Below, piece by piece: positions 14,838 through 23,446 of a stretch of DNA of 64,000 bases (position 1 is the first letter of the stretch; each line of letters opens with the position of its first letter). The notes beneath the pieces are model-generated. The model saw only the letters and a list, made by a program, of their open reading frames with translations. It ran no database searches and was not told the origin of the DNA. The position numbers and the translations under genes are program-made. The stretch comes from Thioalkalivibrio sp. ALJ7 (GTDB lineage: Bacteria > Pseudomonadota > Gammaproteobacteria > Ectothiorhodospirales > Ectothiorhodospiraceae): contig NZ_AQXQ01000010.1 of the NCBI RefSeq assembly GCF_000376865.1, positions 1 to 64,000 of the forward strand, written 5' to 3'.

Positions 14838-14888
14838 AAATATGGGATTGCATTAAGGTTGAACCGGTAACAATTACGGGAGGTTCGA

Positions 14889-15344
14889 ATGCCACGGAAG
14901 GCACGATCCCACCGGCTGCGGCTTGGGCGGTTTAGCGAGCACGGAAGGATTTACCTGGTTACGGCAGTTTGCGCCAATCGGCATGCCTGGTTTGGCGCGC
15001 TCGATCACGGTCGCTGCGTGGTTCAGGCGTTGCGTGAGGTGGAAGGGGCGGCGACTACACTCTGCTTCGTGGTCATGCCCGACCATGTTCATTGGCTGAT
15101 GCAACTGGACGATGGGGAATTGTCCCGCACCGTACAGAAGGTGAAGGGTTCCACGACTCGGCGAATGGGTGCTGCGCGAGGCCTACCGTGCCGGGTTTGG
15201 CAGCCGGGTTTTCACGACCGCGCTTTGCGCCGGGAGGAGGACCTCCAGGCCGTCGCGCGTTACGTGGTAGCGAACCCGCTTCGGGCTGGGCTGGTGGGCA
15301 ATCTCGGTGATTATCCCCAGTGGGATGCGATCTGGTTAGAGTGA
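14889..15344 (+). CDS. REP-associated tyrosine transposase (RAYT, Y1 HUH family)
   Basis: This 151-residue single-domain HUH endonuclease is related to IS200/IS605 TnpA. The metal-binding HUH motif is H66-V-H68 in MPDHVHWLM and the catalytic tyrosine is Y125 in ARYVVANPLRAGLVG. The N-terminal RIYLVTAVCANR and the WQPGFHDRALR segment are typical of RAYTs. GGGAGG precedes the ATG. The gene is bracketed by REP pairs at 14745-14837 and 15361-15459, the arrangement expected for the enzyme that cuts and spreads REPs. All catalytic residues are intact. Confidence 0.93.
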   Translation: MPRKARSHRLRLGRFSEHGRIYLVTAVCANRHAWFGALDHGRCVVQALREVEGAATTLCFVVMPDHVHWLMQLDDGELSRTVQKVKGSTTRRMGAARGLPCRVWQPGFHDRALRREEDLQAVARYVVANPLRAGLVGNLGDYPQWDAIWLE

Positions 15345-15360
15345 GGGGGCTGAATGGACT

Positions 15361-15459
15361 TTGGCAGGGGCTTGGCGGGCAAGCCCGCTCCCACACCCAC
15401 TCGATTCGCCCAGGATTGGCAGAGCTGTGGGAGCGGCCTTGGCCGCGAAGCCCCTGCCA
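15361..15459 (+). repeat. REP family A units downstream of the RAYT gene
   Basis: One inverted unit (GGCGGGCAAGCCCGCTCCCA) is followed by a forward unit (GTGGGAGCGGCCTTGGCCGC). They form the right flank of the RAYT locus. The rest of the gap to 15656 contains no gene I can recognise. Confidence 0.88.
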
Positions 15460-15656
15460 GCGTGATCGAACGGCAACAGCGTTCTCTCCGGGTGCATCTC
15501 ACAGTCAAGGATGCAATCCCATGAGGGTTTGCTTATCCTCCGCCAGCCGCAGCGGAATGCGGCTCCCCGAACGGGTGCGCCTGGTGTAGTGTGGCGGCAG
15601 GGGGAAATGACGGAACGCGAGGACGGCCTTTCCATGAAAACCCTCAGCCAGAGAAT

Positions 15657-17558
15657 ATGCTGAACCAAGGCCTTAAACGGTTGTTGAGCCTGTCTCGCAG
15701 TCGCAAGCGCTGGGTCATGGTGGCAGCCGATGCCGTCATGCTTCCGCTGGCGCTTTGGTCGGGCTTCATGATCCGCATGGCCGAGCCCTTCCCGCCGATC
15801 ATGTTCGAGACCTGGTGGCTGTTCCCGCTGGTGATCATCGTCGGTATTCCGCTGTTCGTGCGCCTCGGGCTGTATCGCGCCGTGATTCGATTCATGGGTT
15901 CGCGCGCCATCTGGGCGGTGGGCACGGGTGCGGTGATTCTGGCGCTAGTTCTCTGGGCTGCTGTCGCCCTCGGTCAGGTTCAGGGTTTCCCCCGTTCGGT
16001 ACCGATCAACTTCGCCATCATTGCGTTCCTTTACCTCGGGGGTAGCCGGTTCCTCATTCGGGCCTGGTACCACTCGATGACCGATGCCGCCTCCGGAGCC
16101 GAGCCGGTCGTGGTCTACGGTGCAGGGGAGGCCGGAGTGCAACTGCTGTCGGGGCTTAAGGCAGGTGGGCGTTTCCGGGTAGTCGCATTTGTCGACGAGG
16201 ACCAGTCCCTGCAGGGCAGTTCGATCGATGGTGTCCCGGTGCATGCCCCGGAGCGCCTTTCTTTGCTGGTCGCGCGTTTCCGGGTCCAGCGCCTGCTGTT
16301 GGCCATTCCCTCGGCTCCTCGCCAGGAGCGTCGGCGCATTCTGGAGCAGCTGGAGTCATTCCCGGTCTACGTCCAGTCGGTACCTTCGATGGAGGCCGTT
16401 GTCTCGGGCCACGCGAACCTCGATCAGCTCGAGGATATCGATGTGGCCGATCTGCTCGGGCGCGACCCCGTGCCGCCAAACCCTGAGTTGCTGGAATCCA
16501 GTATCCGTGGTCGGGTAGTCATGGTGACCGGCGCTGGGGGATCGATTGGTTCGGAGTTGTCTCGTCGTATTGTCCGCCTGGCACCGGAAACGCTGGTTCT
16601 GTATGAGCGCAACGAATTTGCCCTCTACAGCATCGAACATGAGCTGCGGGAAGCCGCGGCACAGATGGACCCGAGTCCAACGATTCATGCGGTACTCGGA
16701 TCGGTCGCCAATGCTCGGCGCGTGGCGTCCGTCCTTACGGAATACCGCGTCCGGACGCTCTACCACGCGGCCGCCTACAAGCACGTCCCGATCGTCGAGG
16801 CTAATCTGATCGAAGGCGTGCGCAACAACGTGTTCGGCACGGCCATTCTGGCGGATGCGGCGATCGAGGCCGGAGTGGAGCGCTTTATTCTGATTTCCAC
16901 CGACAAGGCCGTGCGCCCTACAAACGTGATGGGGGCCACCAAGCGCATGGCCGAGATGGTGCTACAGGATCGGGCGCGCGAGAATCGCGGCACCATCTTC
17001 AGCATGGTGCGGTTCGGCAATGTACTTGGCTCGTCCGGTTCCGTGGTGCCGCTATTTCACCAGCAGATCCGGGACGGCGGCCCGGTTACGGTCACGCATC
17101 CGGAGATCACGCGTTACTTCATGTCCATTCCCGAGGCCGCCGAACTGGTCATCCAGGCTGGGGCCATGGCGGAAGGCGGCGAGGTCTATGTGTTGGATAT
17201 GGGCGAGCCGGTCAAGATCCTTGATCTCGCCCGCCGCATGATTAGGCTGCACGGCCGCCAGGTGAAAGAGGATGGGTATCCGGAAGACGGCATCGAGATC
17301 GTATTCACCGGCCTGCGCCCGGGCGAAAAACTCTATGAAGAGCTTCTGATCGGCGACAATGTCGAGCCAACCCCTCACAGCAAGATCATGCGTGCACGGG
17401 AGGACTGTGTGGAGGCGCAGGCAGTACAAGCGGCACTCAAACAGCTCGACCGGGCCGATCGCGAGATGGACCATGAAGCGGCATGTACTGTCCTGAAATT
17501 GGTGGTCCACGAGTACCAGCCGGTGGACCACCCACCGCAAGAACGAATATCGGCCTGA
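15657..17558 (+). CDS. WbpM/CapD/FlaA1-like UDP-N-acetylhexosamine 4,6-dehydratase
   Basis: This 633-residue membrane-anchored enzyme of surface-glycan synthesis has about four transmembrane helices in residues 15-150. A CoA-binding-like Rossmann domain follows (VVVYGAGEAGVQLL), then the catalytic SDR domain from about residue 285 with VVMVTGAGGSIGSE. The signature STDKAVRPTNVMGATKR carries the Met-x-x-x-Lys that replaces the usual Tyr-x-x-x-Lys in the WbpM family. It should convert UDP-GlcNAc to the 4-keto-6-deoxy sugar. The ATG at 15657 was chosen over a GTG 66 bases upstream because it opens directly on the basic, membrane-proximal segment. Confidence 0.9.
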   Translation: MLNQGLKRLLSLSRSRKRWVMVAADAVMLPLALWSGFMIRMAEPFPPIMFETWWLFPLVIIVGIPLFVRLGLYRAVIRFMGSRAIWAVGTGAVILALVLWAAVALGQVQGFPRSVPINFAIIAFLYLGGSRFLIRAWYHSMTDAASGAEPVVVYGAGEAGVQLLSGLKAGGRFRVVAFVDEDQSLQGSSIDGVPVHAPERLSLLVARFRVQRLLLAIPSAPRQERRRILEQLESFPVYVQSVPSMEAVVSGHANLDQLEDIDVADLLGRDPVPPNPELLESSIRGRVVMVTGAGGSIGSELSRRIVRLAPETLVLYERNEFALYSIEHELREAAAQMDPSPTIHAVLGSVANARRVASVLTEYRVRTLYHAAAYKHVPIVEANLIEGVRNNVFGTAILADAAIEAGVERFILISTDKAVRPTNVMGATKRMAEMVLQDRARENRGTIFSMVRFGNVLGSSGSVVPLFHQQIRDGGPVTVTHPEITRYFMSIPEAAELVIQAGAMAEGGEVYVLDMGEPVKILDLARRMIRLHGRQVKEDGYPEDGIEIVFTGLRPGEKLYEELLIGDNVEPTPHSKIMRAREDCVEAQAVQAALKQLDRADREMDHEAACTVLKLVVHEYQPVDHPPQERISA

Positions 17559-17602
17559 AGGGGCGGCTTCCTTGCAGCACGGGCAACCCCATGCTCCAAT
17601 CG

Positions 17603-17621
17603 GCGTTCACTCGATGAACGC
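17603..17621 (+). promoter_or_regulatory. Candidate operator palindrome upstream of the MarR gene
   Basis: GCGTTCA-CTCGA-TGAACGC is a perfect 7-bp inverted repeat with a 5-base spacer. It lies 95 bases before the marR-like gene. A near copy with the same upstream flank (CATGCTCCAATC here, CATGGTCCAATC there) lies at 24048-24066 before the ABC transporter. It is a plausible site for the adjacent MarR-type regulator, but binding is inferred. Confidence 0.45.
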
Positions 17622-17715
17622 GCCCATGGAAGTCTTGGGGATCATCCAATGACGGACCCCTCAGCGTTTCTGGGTAACCGTTAAACCCCGGCATCACTGG
17701 CTAACGACCGATTCC

Positions 17716-18048
17716 ATGTCCTCCGAAGAAGTCCAGTTGAAACTCCTGCGCTTGTTGGAACAGGACCCGACGCGCTCGCAACGCACGCTGGCCCGCGAAC
17801 TGGGTATCTCGGTCGGCAGTACCAACCACGCGCTACGGGCCCTGCTGGCGCGCGGGTGGGTCAAGGCGCAGAACTTCACGCGAAGCGACAACAAGCGCGG
17901 CTACCTGTACAAGCTCACGCCGACGGGTGTGTCCGAGAAGGCGCGCCTGGCCTATCATTTCCTGCAGCGCAAGCGTGCGGAGCACGTGGCCCTGATGACC
18001 GAGATCGAACAGCTCCGCCAAGAGGTGCAGCGCGAGGAACGTGAATAG
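17716..18048 (+). CDS. MarR-family EPS-associated transcriptional regulator
   Basis: This 110-residue winged-helix protein has a recognition helix region (SQRTLARELGISVGSTNHAL) and a wing (DNKRGYLYKLTPTGVSEKA). A C-terminal helix (RAEHVALMTEIEQLRQEV) probably forms a coiled-coil dimer. The pattern matches the small MarR-type proteins regularly found in exopolysaccharide loci (MarR_EPS). It lies between the dehydratase and ugd genes of the glycan region. It may regulate these genes through the palindromes at 17603 and 24048, which is inference. Confidence 0.85.
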   Translation: MSSEEVQLKLLRLLEQDPTRSQRTLARELGISVGSTNHALRALLARGWVKAQNFTRSDNKRGYLYKLTPTGVSEKARLAYHFLQRKRAEHVALMTEIEQLRQEVQREERE

Positions 18049-18130
18049 TGCCACGGCCGATCCGATACGGAATGTGGTGTGTGCACATCGAATTGACGTA
18101 TCGACCCACTATCCTGCCGACCACGCCCCT

Positions 18131-18269
18131 GTAGGAGCCGGCTCGCCGGCGAAGCTCCTGCCAAAGTCAGATGTGGGCAGGAGCGTTCGCCCGTAGGAGC
18201 TGCCTTGGCGGCGAAGCCCCCGCCAAAGACAGTCGTGGGCAGGGGCTTCGCCTGAAAGCAGGCTCCTAA
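18131..18269 (+). repeat. REP family A cluster (three to four units)
   Basis: Successive units are GTAGGAGCCGGCTCGCCGGC, GTAGGAGCTGCCTTGGCGGC and an inverted AGGCTCCTA end. They fill most of the 321-base gap between the marR-like gene and ugd. I see no gene in this gap. Confidence 0.85.
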
Positions 18270-18369
18270 GAGGAGTTAGAAAGGTCTGGATTAGGGGATG
18301 CGACGCCGAGAATTCTTCGTCTGTCCCCAAATCACCAGAACACAACACCGAAAACAGAAGGAACCAGGG

Positions 18370-19536
18370 ATGAAGATTGCAGTTGCCGGCACCGGCTATG
18401 TAGGCCTTTCCAATGCGGTCCTGCTGGCGCAGCACCACGAGGTGGTCGCGCTGGACGTTGTGGCCGAAAAGGTCGAACAAATCAACCGCAAGCAGTCCCC
18501 GATCATTGACGCGGAGATCCAGCACTTCCTGGAGAACAAGCCGCTGAACCTGAAGGCCACGCTGGACAAGCAAGAGGCTTTCGACGGAGCGGACTTCGTC
18601 ATCATCGCGACACCCACCGACTACGACCCGCAGACCAACTACTTCAACACCTCCACGGTGGAGTCGGTCATCCGCGACGTGCTGGCGATCAATCCGCACG
18701 CGGTCATGGTCATCAAATCCACCGTTCCGGTCGGCTACACGCGTGACATCAAGGCGCAGATGGAGACGGACAACATCCTGTTCTCGCCCGAGTTCCTGCG
18801 CGAGGGCCGAGCACTGTACGACAATCTCCACCCCTCCCGAATCATCGTCGGAGAGGAATCCGAGCGGGCAGAGACCTTCGCTGGTCTCCTGGCGGAAGGT
18901 GCAGCAGACGAGAACATCCCGATCTTGTTCACCCACTCGACTGAAGCCGAGGCGATCAAGCTGTTCGCCAACACCTTCCTGGCCATGCGCGTCGCGTACT
19001 TCAACGAGCTCGATACCTACGCCGAGACCCACGGACTAGACACCCGCCAGATCATCGACGGCGTCTGCCTCGACCCGCGCATCGGCAGCCACTACAACAA
19101 CCCGTCCTTTGGCTATGGCGGCTACTGCCTGCCGAAAGACACCAAGCAGCTCCTGGCCAATTACGATGAAGTCCCCAACAACATCGTGAAGGCCATTGTC
19201 GATGCCAACCGCACGCGCAAGGATTTCGTGGCCGATGCCGTGATCAAGCGCAACCCGAAGGTGGTGGGTGTCTATCGGCTGGTTATGAAGAGTGGCTCCG
19301 ACAACTTCCGCGCCTCCGCCATCCAGGGGGTAATGAAGCGCATCAAGGCCAAGGGCATCGAAGTCGTCGTCTACGAGCCGGAACTGCCCGGTGACGACTT
19401 CTACCGCTCCCGCGTCATCCGCGACCTGGACGAGTTCAAGCGTGTGTCCGACGTCATCGTCGCCAACCGCGTCACCGACGACATCCGCGACCAGGCCGAC
19501 AAAATCTACACTCGCGACCTCTTCGGCAGCGACTAA
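18370..19536 (+). CDS. ugd: UDP-glucose 6-dehydrogenase
   Basis: This 388-residue enzyme oxidises UDP-glucose to UDP-glucuronate with 2 NAD+. The N-terminal Rossmann motif is [15 protein letters not shown]. The central helix carries [15 protein letters not shown] and the catalytic Cys253 lies in [15 protein letters not shown]. The C-terminal UDP-binding domain ends with a conserved [11 protein letters not shown]. Its length equals the enterobacterial Ugd/Kfi type. ATG 18370 lies 9 bases after an AGGAACCAGGG stretch. It should supply uronic acid to the surface glycan made by the neighbouring genes. Confidence 0.94.
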   Translation: MKIAVAGTGYVGLSNAVLLAQHHEVVALDVVAEKVEQINRKQSPIIDAEIQHFLENKPLNLKATLDKQEAFDGADFVIIATPTDYDPQTNYFNTSTVESVIRDVLAINPHAVMVIKSTVPVGYTRDIKAQMETDNILFSPEFLREGRALYDNLHPSRIIVGEESERAETFAGLLAEGAADENIPILFTHSTEAEAIKLFANTFLAMRVAYFNELDTYAETHGLDTRQIIDGVCLDPRIGSHYNNPSFGYGGYCLPKDTKQLLANYDEVPNNIVKAIVDANRTRKDFVADAVIKRNPKVVGVYRLVMKSGSDNFRASAIQGVMKRIKAKGIEVVVYEPELPGDDFYRSRVIRDLDEFKRVSDVIVANRVTDDIRDQADKIYTRDLFGSD

Positions 19537-19565
19537 CCCCAACTTCCCGCCTACAACACTCCGCG

Positions 19566-19655
19566 TGTGGGAGCCTGCTTGCAGGCGTACGCCCCTGCCA
19601 AAGCTCGACTCGGGCAGGGCCGTTCGTCTGCGAGCAGGCTCCTACGGGGCGGTGG
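19566..19655 (+). repeat. REP family A inverted pair
   Basis: GTGGGAGCCTGCTTGCAGGC and an inverted GCGAGCAGGCTCCTAC copy lie between ugd and the PAPS synthase gene. Confidence 0.87.
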
Positions 19656-19726
19656 TGCGCGGACGCGGTGCCTCTCTTGGTTCATAATGCGCGGCTTTAC
19701 GCACCTGCATCGACACTGGACGTTAC

Positions 19727-21442
19727 ATGAACCTCATCAGCCCCTACGGCGGCACATTGTGTGATCGCTACGTTGACGAAGCCACCGCCCGCGAACTGAA
19801 GGATATCGCGCGGGAGATCCCGACCTGGGATCTGACCGAGCGGCAGGTGTGTGATGTGGAGCTGTTGCTCAATGGCGGCTTCTCCCCGCTGACGGGCTTC
19901 ATGGGGCAGGCGGATTACGAGGGCGTGATCGAGAAGATGCGCTTGGCTGATGGAACGCTCTGGCCGATACCGGTGACGCTGGATGTCAGTGAGGCGTTCG
20001 CGGAACAGGCCGCTCCGGGTACGCGCATTGCCCTACGGGATGCCGAGGGGGTGACCCTCGCGGTGATGGACGTCGAGCAACGGTGGACGCCCGACAAGAC
20101 GCGCGAGGCCGAGCTAGTGTTCGGCGCCACGGATCTTGAACATCCCGGGGTAAACTTCCTGATGAACCGCTCCGGGCCCGTGTACCTGGGCGGCACGTTG
20201 CAAGGCATCGAGTCCCCGGTGCACTACGATTTCCGCAACTACCGCTACAGTCCCGCGGAGCTTCGCGAGTATTTCCACAAGCTGGGTTGGAGCCGCGTGG
20301 CCGCCTTCCAGACGCGCAACCCTATGCACCGCGCCCAGGTGGAGCTCACCCGTCGTGCCGTGCGCCAAACCGAGGCCAACCTGCTGATTCATCCGGTGGT
20401 GGGCGTGACCGCGCCGGGAGATGTGGACCACTTCGTGCGCGTGCGCTGTTACGAGCATGTGCTGCGACAGGCCCCGGAGCAGACCACCCAACTGAGCCTC
20501 CTGCCGCTGGCGATGCGCATGGCTGGCCCGCGCGAGGCGTTGTGGCACGCGATCATCCGCCGTAACTACGGTTGCACGCACATGATCGTCGGGGGCGACC
20601 ATGCCAGCCCCGATGCGGGCCCGGACGAGCAGGCCTTCTACGGCCCCTACGAGGCGCAAGAACTGATCCAGCGCCATGCCGACGAGATCGGTATCGAGAT
20701 GGTCCCGTTCCAGGCCATGACCTACGTGCAGGATCGGGCGGACTTCGTGCCGGCCAATGAAGTGCGCGAGGGCGAACACACCCTCAGCCTCCCCAGCTCG
20801 GAATTCCGCCGCCGCCTGCGTGAGGGCCTGGAGATCCCCGAGTGGTTCTCCTACCCGGAAGTGGTGCAGGAGCTTCGCCGCAGCTTCCCGCCGCGCGACC
20901 GCCAGGGCTTCACCGTGTTCTTCACCGGCCTGTCCGGCTCCGGCAAGTCCACCATGGCCAACGCCCTGCGGGTCAAGCTGATGGAACTGGGCGGGCGAGC
21001 CGTCACGCTGCTGGATGGCGACATCGTGCGCAAGGAGCTCTCGAGCGAGCTCGGCTTCTCCAGGGAGCACCGCGACATCAACGTCCAGCGCATCGGCTAT
21101 GTGGCCAGCGAGATCACCAAGAACGGCGGTTGCGCCATCTGCGCCCCGATCGCCCCGTACACCGACATGCGCCGCCGCGTGCGCGAACGCATCGAGCGGG
21201 CAGGGGGCTTTATCGAGGTCCACGTCGCCACGCCGCTGGAAACCTGCGAGGCCCGCGACCGCAAGGGCCTCTACGCCAAGGCCCGCGCCGGCCTCATCAA
21301 GGAATTCACCGGTATCGACGACCCCTACCAGGAGCCGCAACACCCCGAGCTGCGCCTCGACACCCGCGAGATGACCCCGGACGAAGCCGCCCACCGCATC
21401 CTGCTCAAACTCGAAGCCATGGGCTTCATCCGCAACCCTTAG
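19727..21442 (+). CDS. sat/cysC: Bifunctional sulfate adenylyltransferase / adenylylsulfate kinase (PAPS synthase)
   Basis: This 571-residue fusion makes APS from ATP and sulfate and then phosphorylates it to PAPS. The N-terminal ATP sulfurylase (residues about 1-385) has QTRNPMHRAQ (about 194), HPVVG and GGDHASP (about 288, in place of the more common GRDHAGP). The C-terminal APS kinase (about 390-571) has Walker A GLSGSGKST (about 400) and DGDIVRKEL. Such fusions provide PAPS rather than serving dissimilatory sulfate metabolism. A sulfotransferase gene lies at 26163, in the same glycan region, which suggests the PAPS is used for glycan sulfation. Confidence 0.93.
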   Translation: MNLISPYGGTLCDRYVDEATARELKDIAREIPTWDLTERQVCDVELLLNGGFSPLTGFMGQADYEGVIEKMRLADGTLWPIPVTLDVSEAFAEQAAPGTRIALRDAEGVTLAVMDVEQRWTPDKTREAELVFGATDLEHPGVNFLMNRSGPVYLGGTLQGIESPVHYDFRNYRYSPAELREYFHKLGWSRVAAFQTRNPMHRAQVELTRRAVRQTEANLLIHPVVGVTAPGDVDHFVRVRCYEHVLRQAPEQTTQLSLLPLAMRMAGPREALWHAIIRRNYGCTHMIVGGDHASPDAGPDEQAFYGPYEAQELIQRHADEIGIEMVPFQAMTYVQDRADFVPANEVREGEHTLSLPSSEFRRRLREGLEIPEWFSYPEVVQELRRSFPPRDRQGFTVFFTGLSGSGKSTMANALRVKLMELGGRAVTLLDGDIVRKELSSELGFSREHRDINVQRIGYVASEITKNGGCAICAPIAPYTDMRRRVRERIERAGGFIEVHVATPLETCEARDRKGLYAKARAGLIKEFTGIDDPYQEPQHPELRLDTREMTPDEAAHRILLKLEAMGFIRNP

Positions 21443-21447
21443 CGCAC

Positions 21448-21471
21448 GATCGGCCAGAGGGCTGGCCTCCT
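21448..21471 (+). repeat. REP family B unit
   Basis: GATCGGCCAGAGGGCTGGCC is a short hairpin of the second REP family. It lies just before a small TA-like gene pair. Confidence 0.7.
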
Positions 21472-21485
21472 CTACGGAAGATTTG

Positions 21486-21755
21486 ATGGAACGCAATGGA
21501 ATGCATACCCAGAGATTTGAACGGCATGTAGCGATCACTCGCCCCGCACAAGAGCGCATGAAGCAGCGCGGTATCTCTGAACACGAACTGTTTGAATTGA
21601 GTGAGCGCGGCGACTTGCGAAACAAGGACGAGATACGGCTTTGGGTGGCGAAACACTTCGAGGAGCGGTCCGACAATCTCATCTGTGCAGCCGTGATCCT
21701 TGAGGAGCAACTGGTGGTCAAAACCGCTATGCACCACTTTGACTGGAGAAGGTGA
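21486..21755 (+). CDS. DUF4258 family protein, putative toxin
   Basis: This protein of 89 residues has TRPAQERMKQRGISEHELFEL near the N-terminus and ends VVKTAMHHFDWRR. This follows the DUF4258 pattern (H/R-x-x-x-R-M-x-x-R-G-I), a family with a RelE/BrnT-like fold. It is followed at once by a DUF2283 gene. DUF4258-DUF2283 pairs are frequent and are suspected type II toxin-antitoxin modules, but activity is not proven for this pair. A TTG one codon upstream is an alternative start. Confidence 0.7.
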   Translation: MERNGMHTQRFERHVAITRPAQERMKQRGISEHELFELSERGDLRNKDEIRLWVAKHFEERSDNLICAAVILEEQLVVKTAMHHFDWRR

Positions 21756-21757
21756 CG

Positions 21758-21949
21758 ATGCGGACCACATATGACGAAGCGGACGACACTCTCGTGCTTC
21801 ACCTATCGGACAAGCCGATCAAGCGTGAATGCTCGCAGTACTGGAATACCCATGTGAGCTACGCAGAAGACGGAACGATCGTCGCAGTCGTGGTCCTGGA
21901 GGCATCCAAACAGAGTGCCTGGCCCCTCCTGCGATCCAGAGCCGCTTGA
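21758..21949 (+). CDS. DUF2283 family protein, putative antitoxin
   Basis: This 63-residue protein begins MRTTYDEADDTLVLHLSDKP and continues with VSYAEDGTIVAVVVLEAS, the typical DUF2283 strand-turn pattern. The ATG at 21758 follows GGAGAAGG. A GTG at 21752 would overlap the preceding stop and is equally possible. Pairing with the DUF4258 gene suggests the antitoxin half of a TA-like module. The last ten residues are not conserved in character. Confidence 0.7.
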   Translation: MRTTYDEADDTLVLHLSDKPIKRECSQYWNTHVSYAEDGTIVAVVVLEASKQSAWPLLRSRAA

Positions 21950-22000
21950 TTCCCGCAACCCAGAGGTCTCAACCTCACCCGTAGGAGCGCTGGCATCCCC

Positions 22001-22215
22001 CACCCAATGCTAGCCCCCCTGTGGGAGCGGCCTTGGCCGCGAAGCCCCTGCCAAAGCCGGAAAACCGCCTAATCTCCATAGCCAGCCAAGCCACGCCCCT
22101 TCCACCACCTCATCTCGGCCTCCGCGCAGCGAAGAGCCGGGATCTCCGGCCTTTGTGGTGGCCCTGACGAGAGGGGATCCCGGATAACCGCTGAGCGGTT
22201 TCCGGGATGACCGGG
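22001..22215 (+). repeat. 215-bp direct repeat, copy 1, left of vapBC
   Basis: It starts at CCCAATGCTAGCCCCCCT, contains a REP family A unit (GTGGGAGCGGCCTTGGCCGC) and ends in a hairpin-like CCCGGATAACCGCTGAGCGG. An imperfect second copy lies at 23042-23256, so the pair brackets the vapBC module. The rest of the 21950-22321 gap holds no gene I can recognise. Confidence 0.75.
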
Positions 22216-22321
22216 AGGTTGTTGGGGTTCGAGGCGCGGGAATTCCAAGCGCCCGGTACCAGCATGGCTCGTCTCGCCTTTATGTGCCATATTGAACCGA
22301 ACGTGGCAGAGGGTAAGAACA

Positions 22322-22585
22322 GTGGCACAAAATGAAAACGAGGTGCAGGTCGGCGCACAAGGCCGTGTCGTGATCCCGGCCGCGCTGCGTAATACCTTGA
22401 AGCTGCGCCCTGGCGATCGCCTGGTTGCCCGGCTGGTGGGGGAGAGCCTGGTGCTGGAACGGCGCGAGCTCGTCGAGCGAAGGCTCCGTGAGCGGTTCAG
22501 GCACATCCCGCGGGACGTCAGCCTTGTGGACGAACTTATCGGCGATCGGCGGGCCGAGGCCAGACACGAGCATGGGGAGTCATGA
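22322..22585 (+). CDS. vapB: AbrB/SpoVT-type antitoxin (VapB)
   Basis: This 87-residue protein has a swapped-hairpin AbrB DNA-binding domain (VQVGAQGRVVIPAALRNTL, then LRPGDRLVARLVGESLVLE) in the first 45 residues. A charged C-terminal tail (RRLRERFRHIPRDVSLVDEL) would wrap the toxin. The GTG at 22322 follows AGGGTAAG. A TTG 30 bases upstream is an alternative. The stop overlaps the vapC ATG as ATGA. It should neutralise VapC and repress the operon. Confidence 0.85.
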   Translation: MAQNENEVQVGAQGRVVIPAALRNTLKLRPGDRLVARLVGESLVLERRELVERRLRERFRHIPRDVSLVDELIGDRRAEARHEHGES

Positions 22586-22962
22586 CCACCGTGCTGGATG
22601 CCTCCGCACTGCTGGCCTTCCTGCATGAGGAGCCGGGCGGAGACAGGGTGGCCCGCGCGCTCGATGGCGGCTGCGTGTCCACCGTGAACTGGTCCGAGGT
22701 GCTGCAGAAATCCCTGCAGCGCAAGGTCGGCGTCCAGGGCATGCAGCAGGAATTTATCGACGTCGGGCTCGTGTTCGAGCCATTCACGGCACAGCAGGCG
22801 GATCTCGCCGCACAGCTGTGGGAGTCCTCGCGCCGGCATGGCCTGTCAATAGCCGACCGAGCCTGCCTCGCGCTGGCCAGGGACAAGGCCCTCCCGGTGC
22901 TGACCGCCGACCGGGCGTGGACCCATCTCGACCTGGACATCGAGATCCACCCCGTGCGCTAA
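22582..22962 (+). CDS. vapC: PIN-domain ribonuclease toxin (VapC)
   Basis: This 126-residue PIN domain has acidic active-site residues at VLDASALLAF (D6), NWSEVLQK (Glu near residue 39), LSIADRACLAL and VLTADRAW. VapC toxins cleave RNA, often initiator tRNA or rRNA. The start overlaps vapB by 4 bases, giving a coupled antitoxin-toxin operon. The gene appears complete. It is bracketed by a 215-bp direct repeat. Confidence 0.88.
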   Translation: MTTVLDASALLAFLHEEPGGDRVARALDGGCVSTVNWSEVLQKSLQRKVGVQGMQQEFIDVGLVFEPFTAQQADLAAQLWESSRRHGLSIADRACLALARDKALPVLTADRAWTHLDLDIEIHPVR

Positions 22963-22975
22963 CCCCTTCACCTTT

Positions 22976-23042
22976 TGGAGGCCAGCCCCCTGGCCGATTG
23001 GACGCTGAACATACCCCCAATCGGCCAGAGGGCTGGCCTCCC
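22976..23042 (+). repeat. REP family B inverted pair
   Basis: GGAGGCCAGCCCCCTGGCCG and, 40 bases on, GGCCAGAGGGCTGGCCTCC form an inverted pair directly after vapC. A direct repeat copy starts at its right edge. Confidence 0.75.
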
Positions 23043-23256
23043 ACGCCCAATGCTAGCCCCCCTATGGGAGCGACCTTGGCCGCGAAGCCCCCGCCAAAGC
23101 CAGAAAAACACCCAATCTCCCTAGCCAAGCCACACCTCCTCCACCACGTCATCCAGGCCGTAGCGAAGCGAAGAGCGGGCTCGCCAGCGGCTAGGGTTGC
23201 CCGGACGCCCGAGATCCCGGATAACCACTGCGCGGTTTCCAGGATGACTGGGTGGC
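23042..23256 (+). repeat. 215-bp direct repeat, copy 2, right of vapBC
   Basis: This imperfect repeat of 22001-22215 has the same order of parts: CCCAATGCTAGCCCCCCT, a REP family A unit, ATCCCGGATAACC and the closing hairpin. The remaining bases up to 23446 carry no recognised gene. Confidence 0.75.
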
Positions 23257-23446
23257 GTTGCGGCTTAGGGGATAACGACGCAGGGCGGCCCAGCGCCCAG
23301 AAGGCCAGTGCCAACAGGCTTGGGCCCGGGAACTGCGAGCCCCGACACCGCGCCGGTTGCAGTTCAAGAAAGTGCGGGATGGCAGAAGGAGTGACGGTGG
23401 CACCGCCATACTAGTGGCTGGGCTGTTCGGCACTGGAGAAAGCGTG

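Noticed and set aside
20114-21802. A 562-codon minus-strand open frame opposite sat/cysC.
   Set aside because: It is a shadow of a well-supported gene with intact ATP sulfurylase and APS kinase motifs. The antisense product is unlike any known protein.
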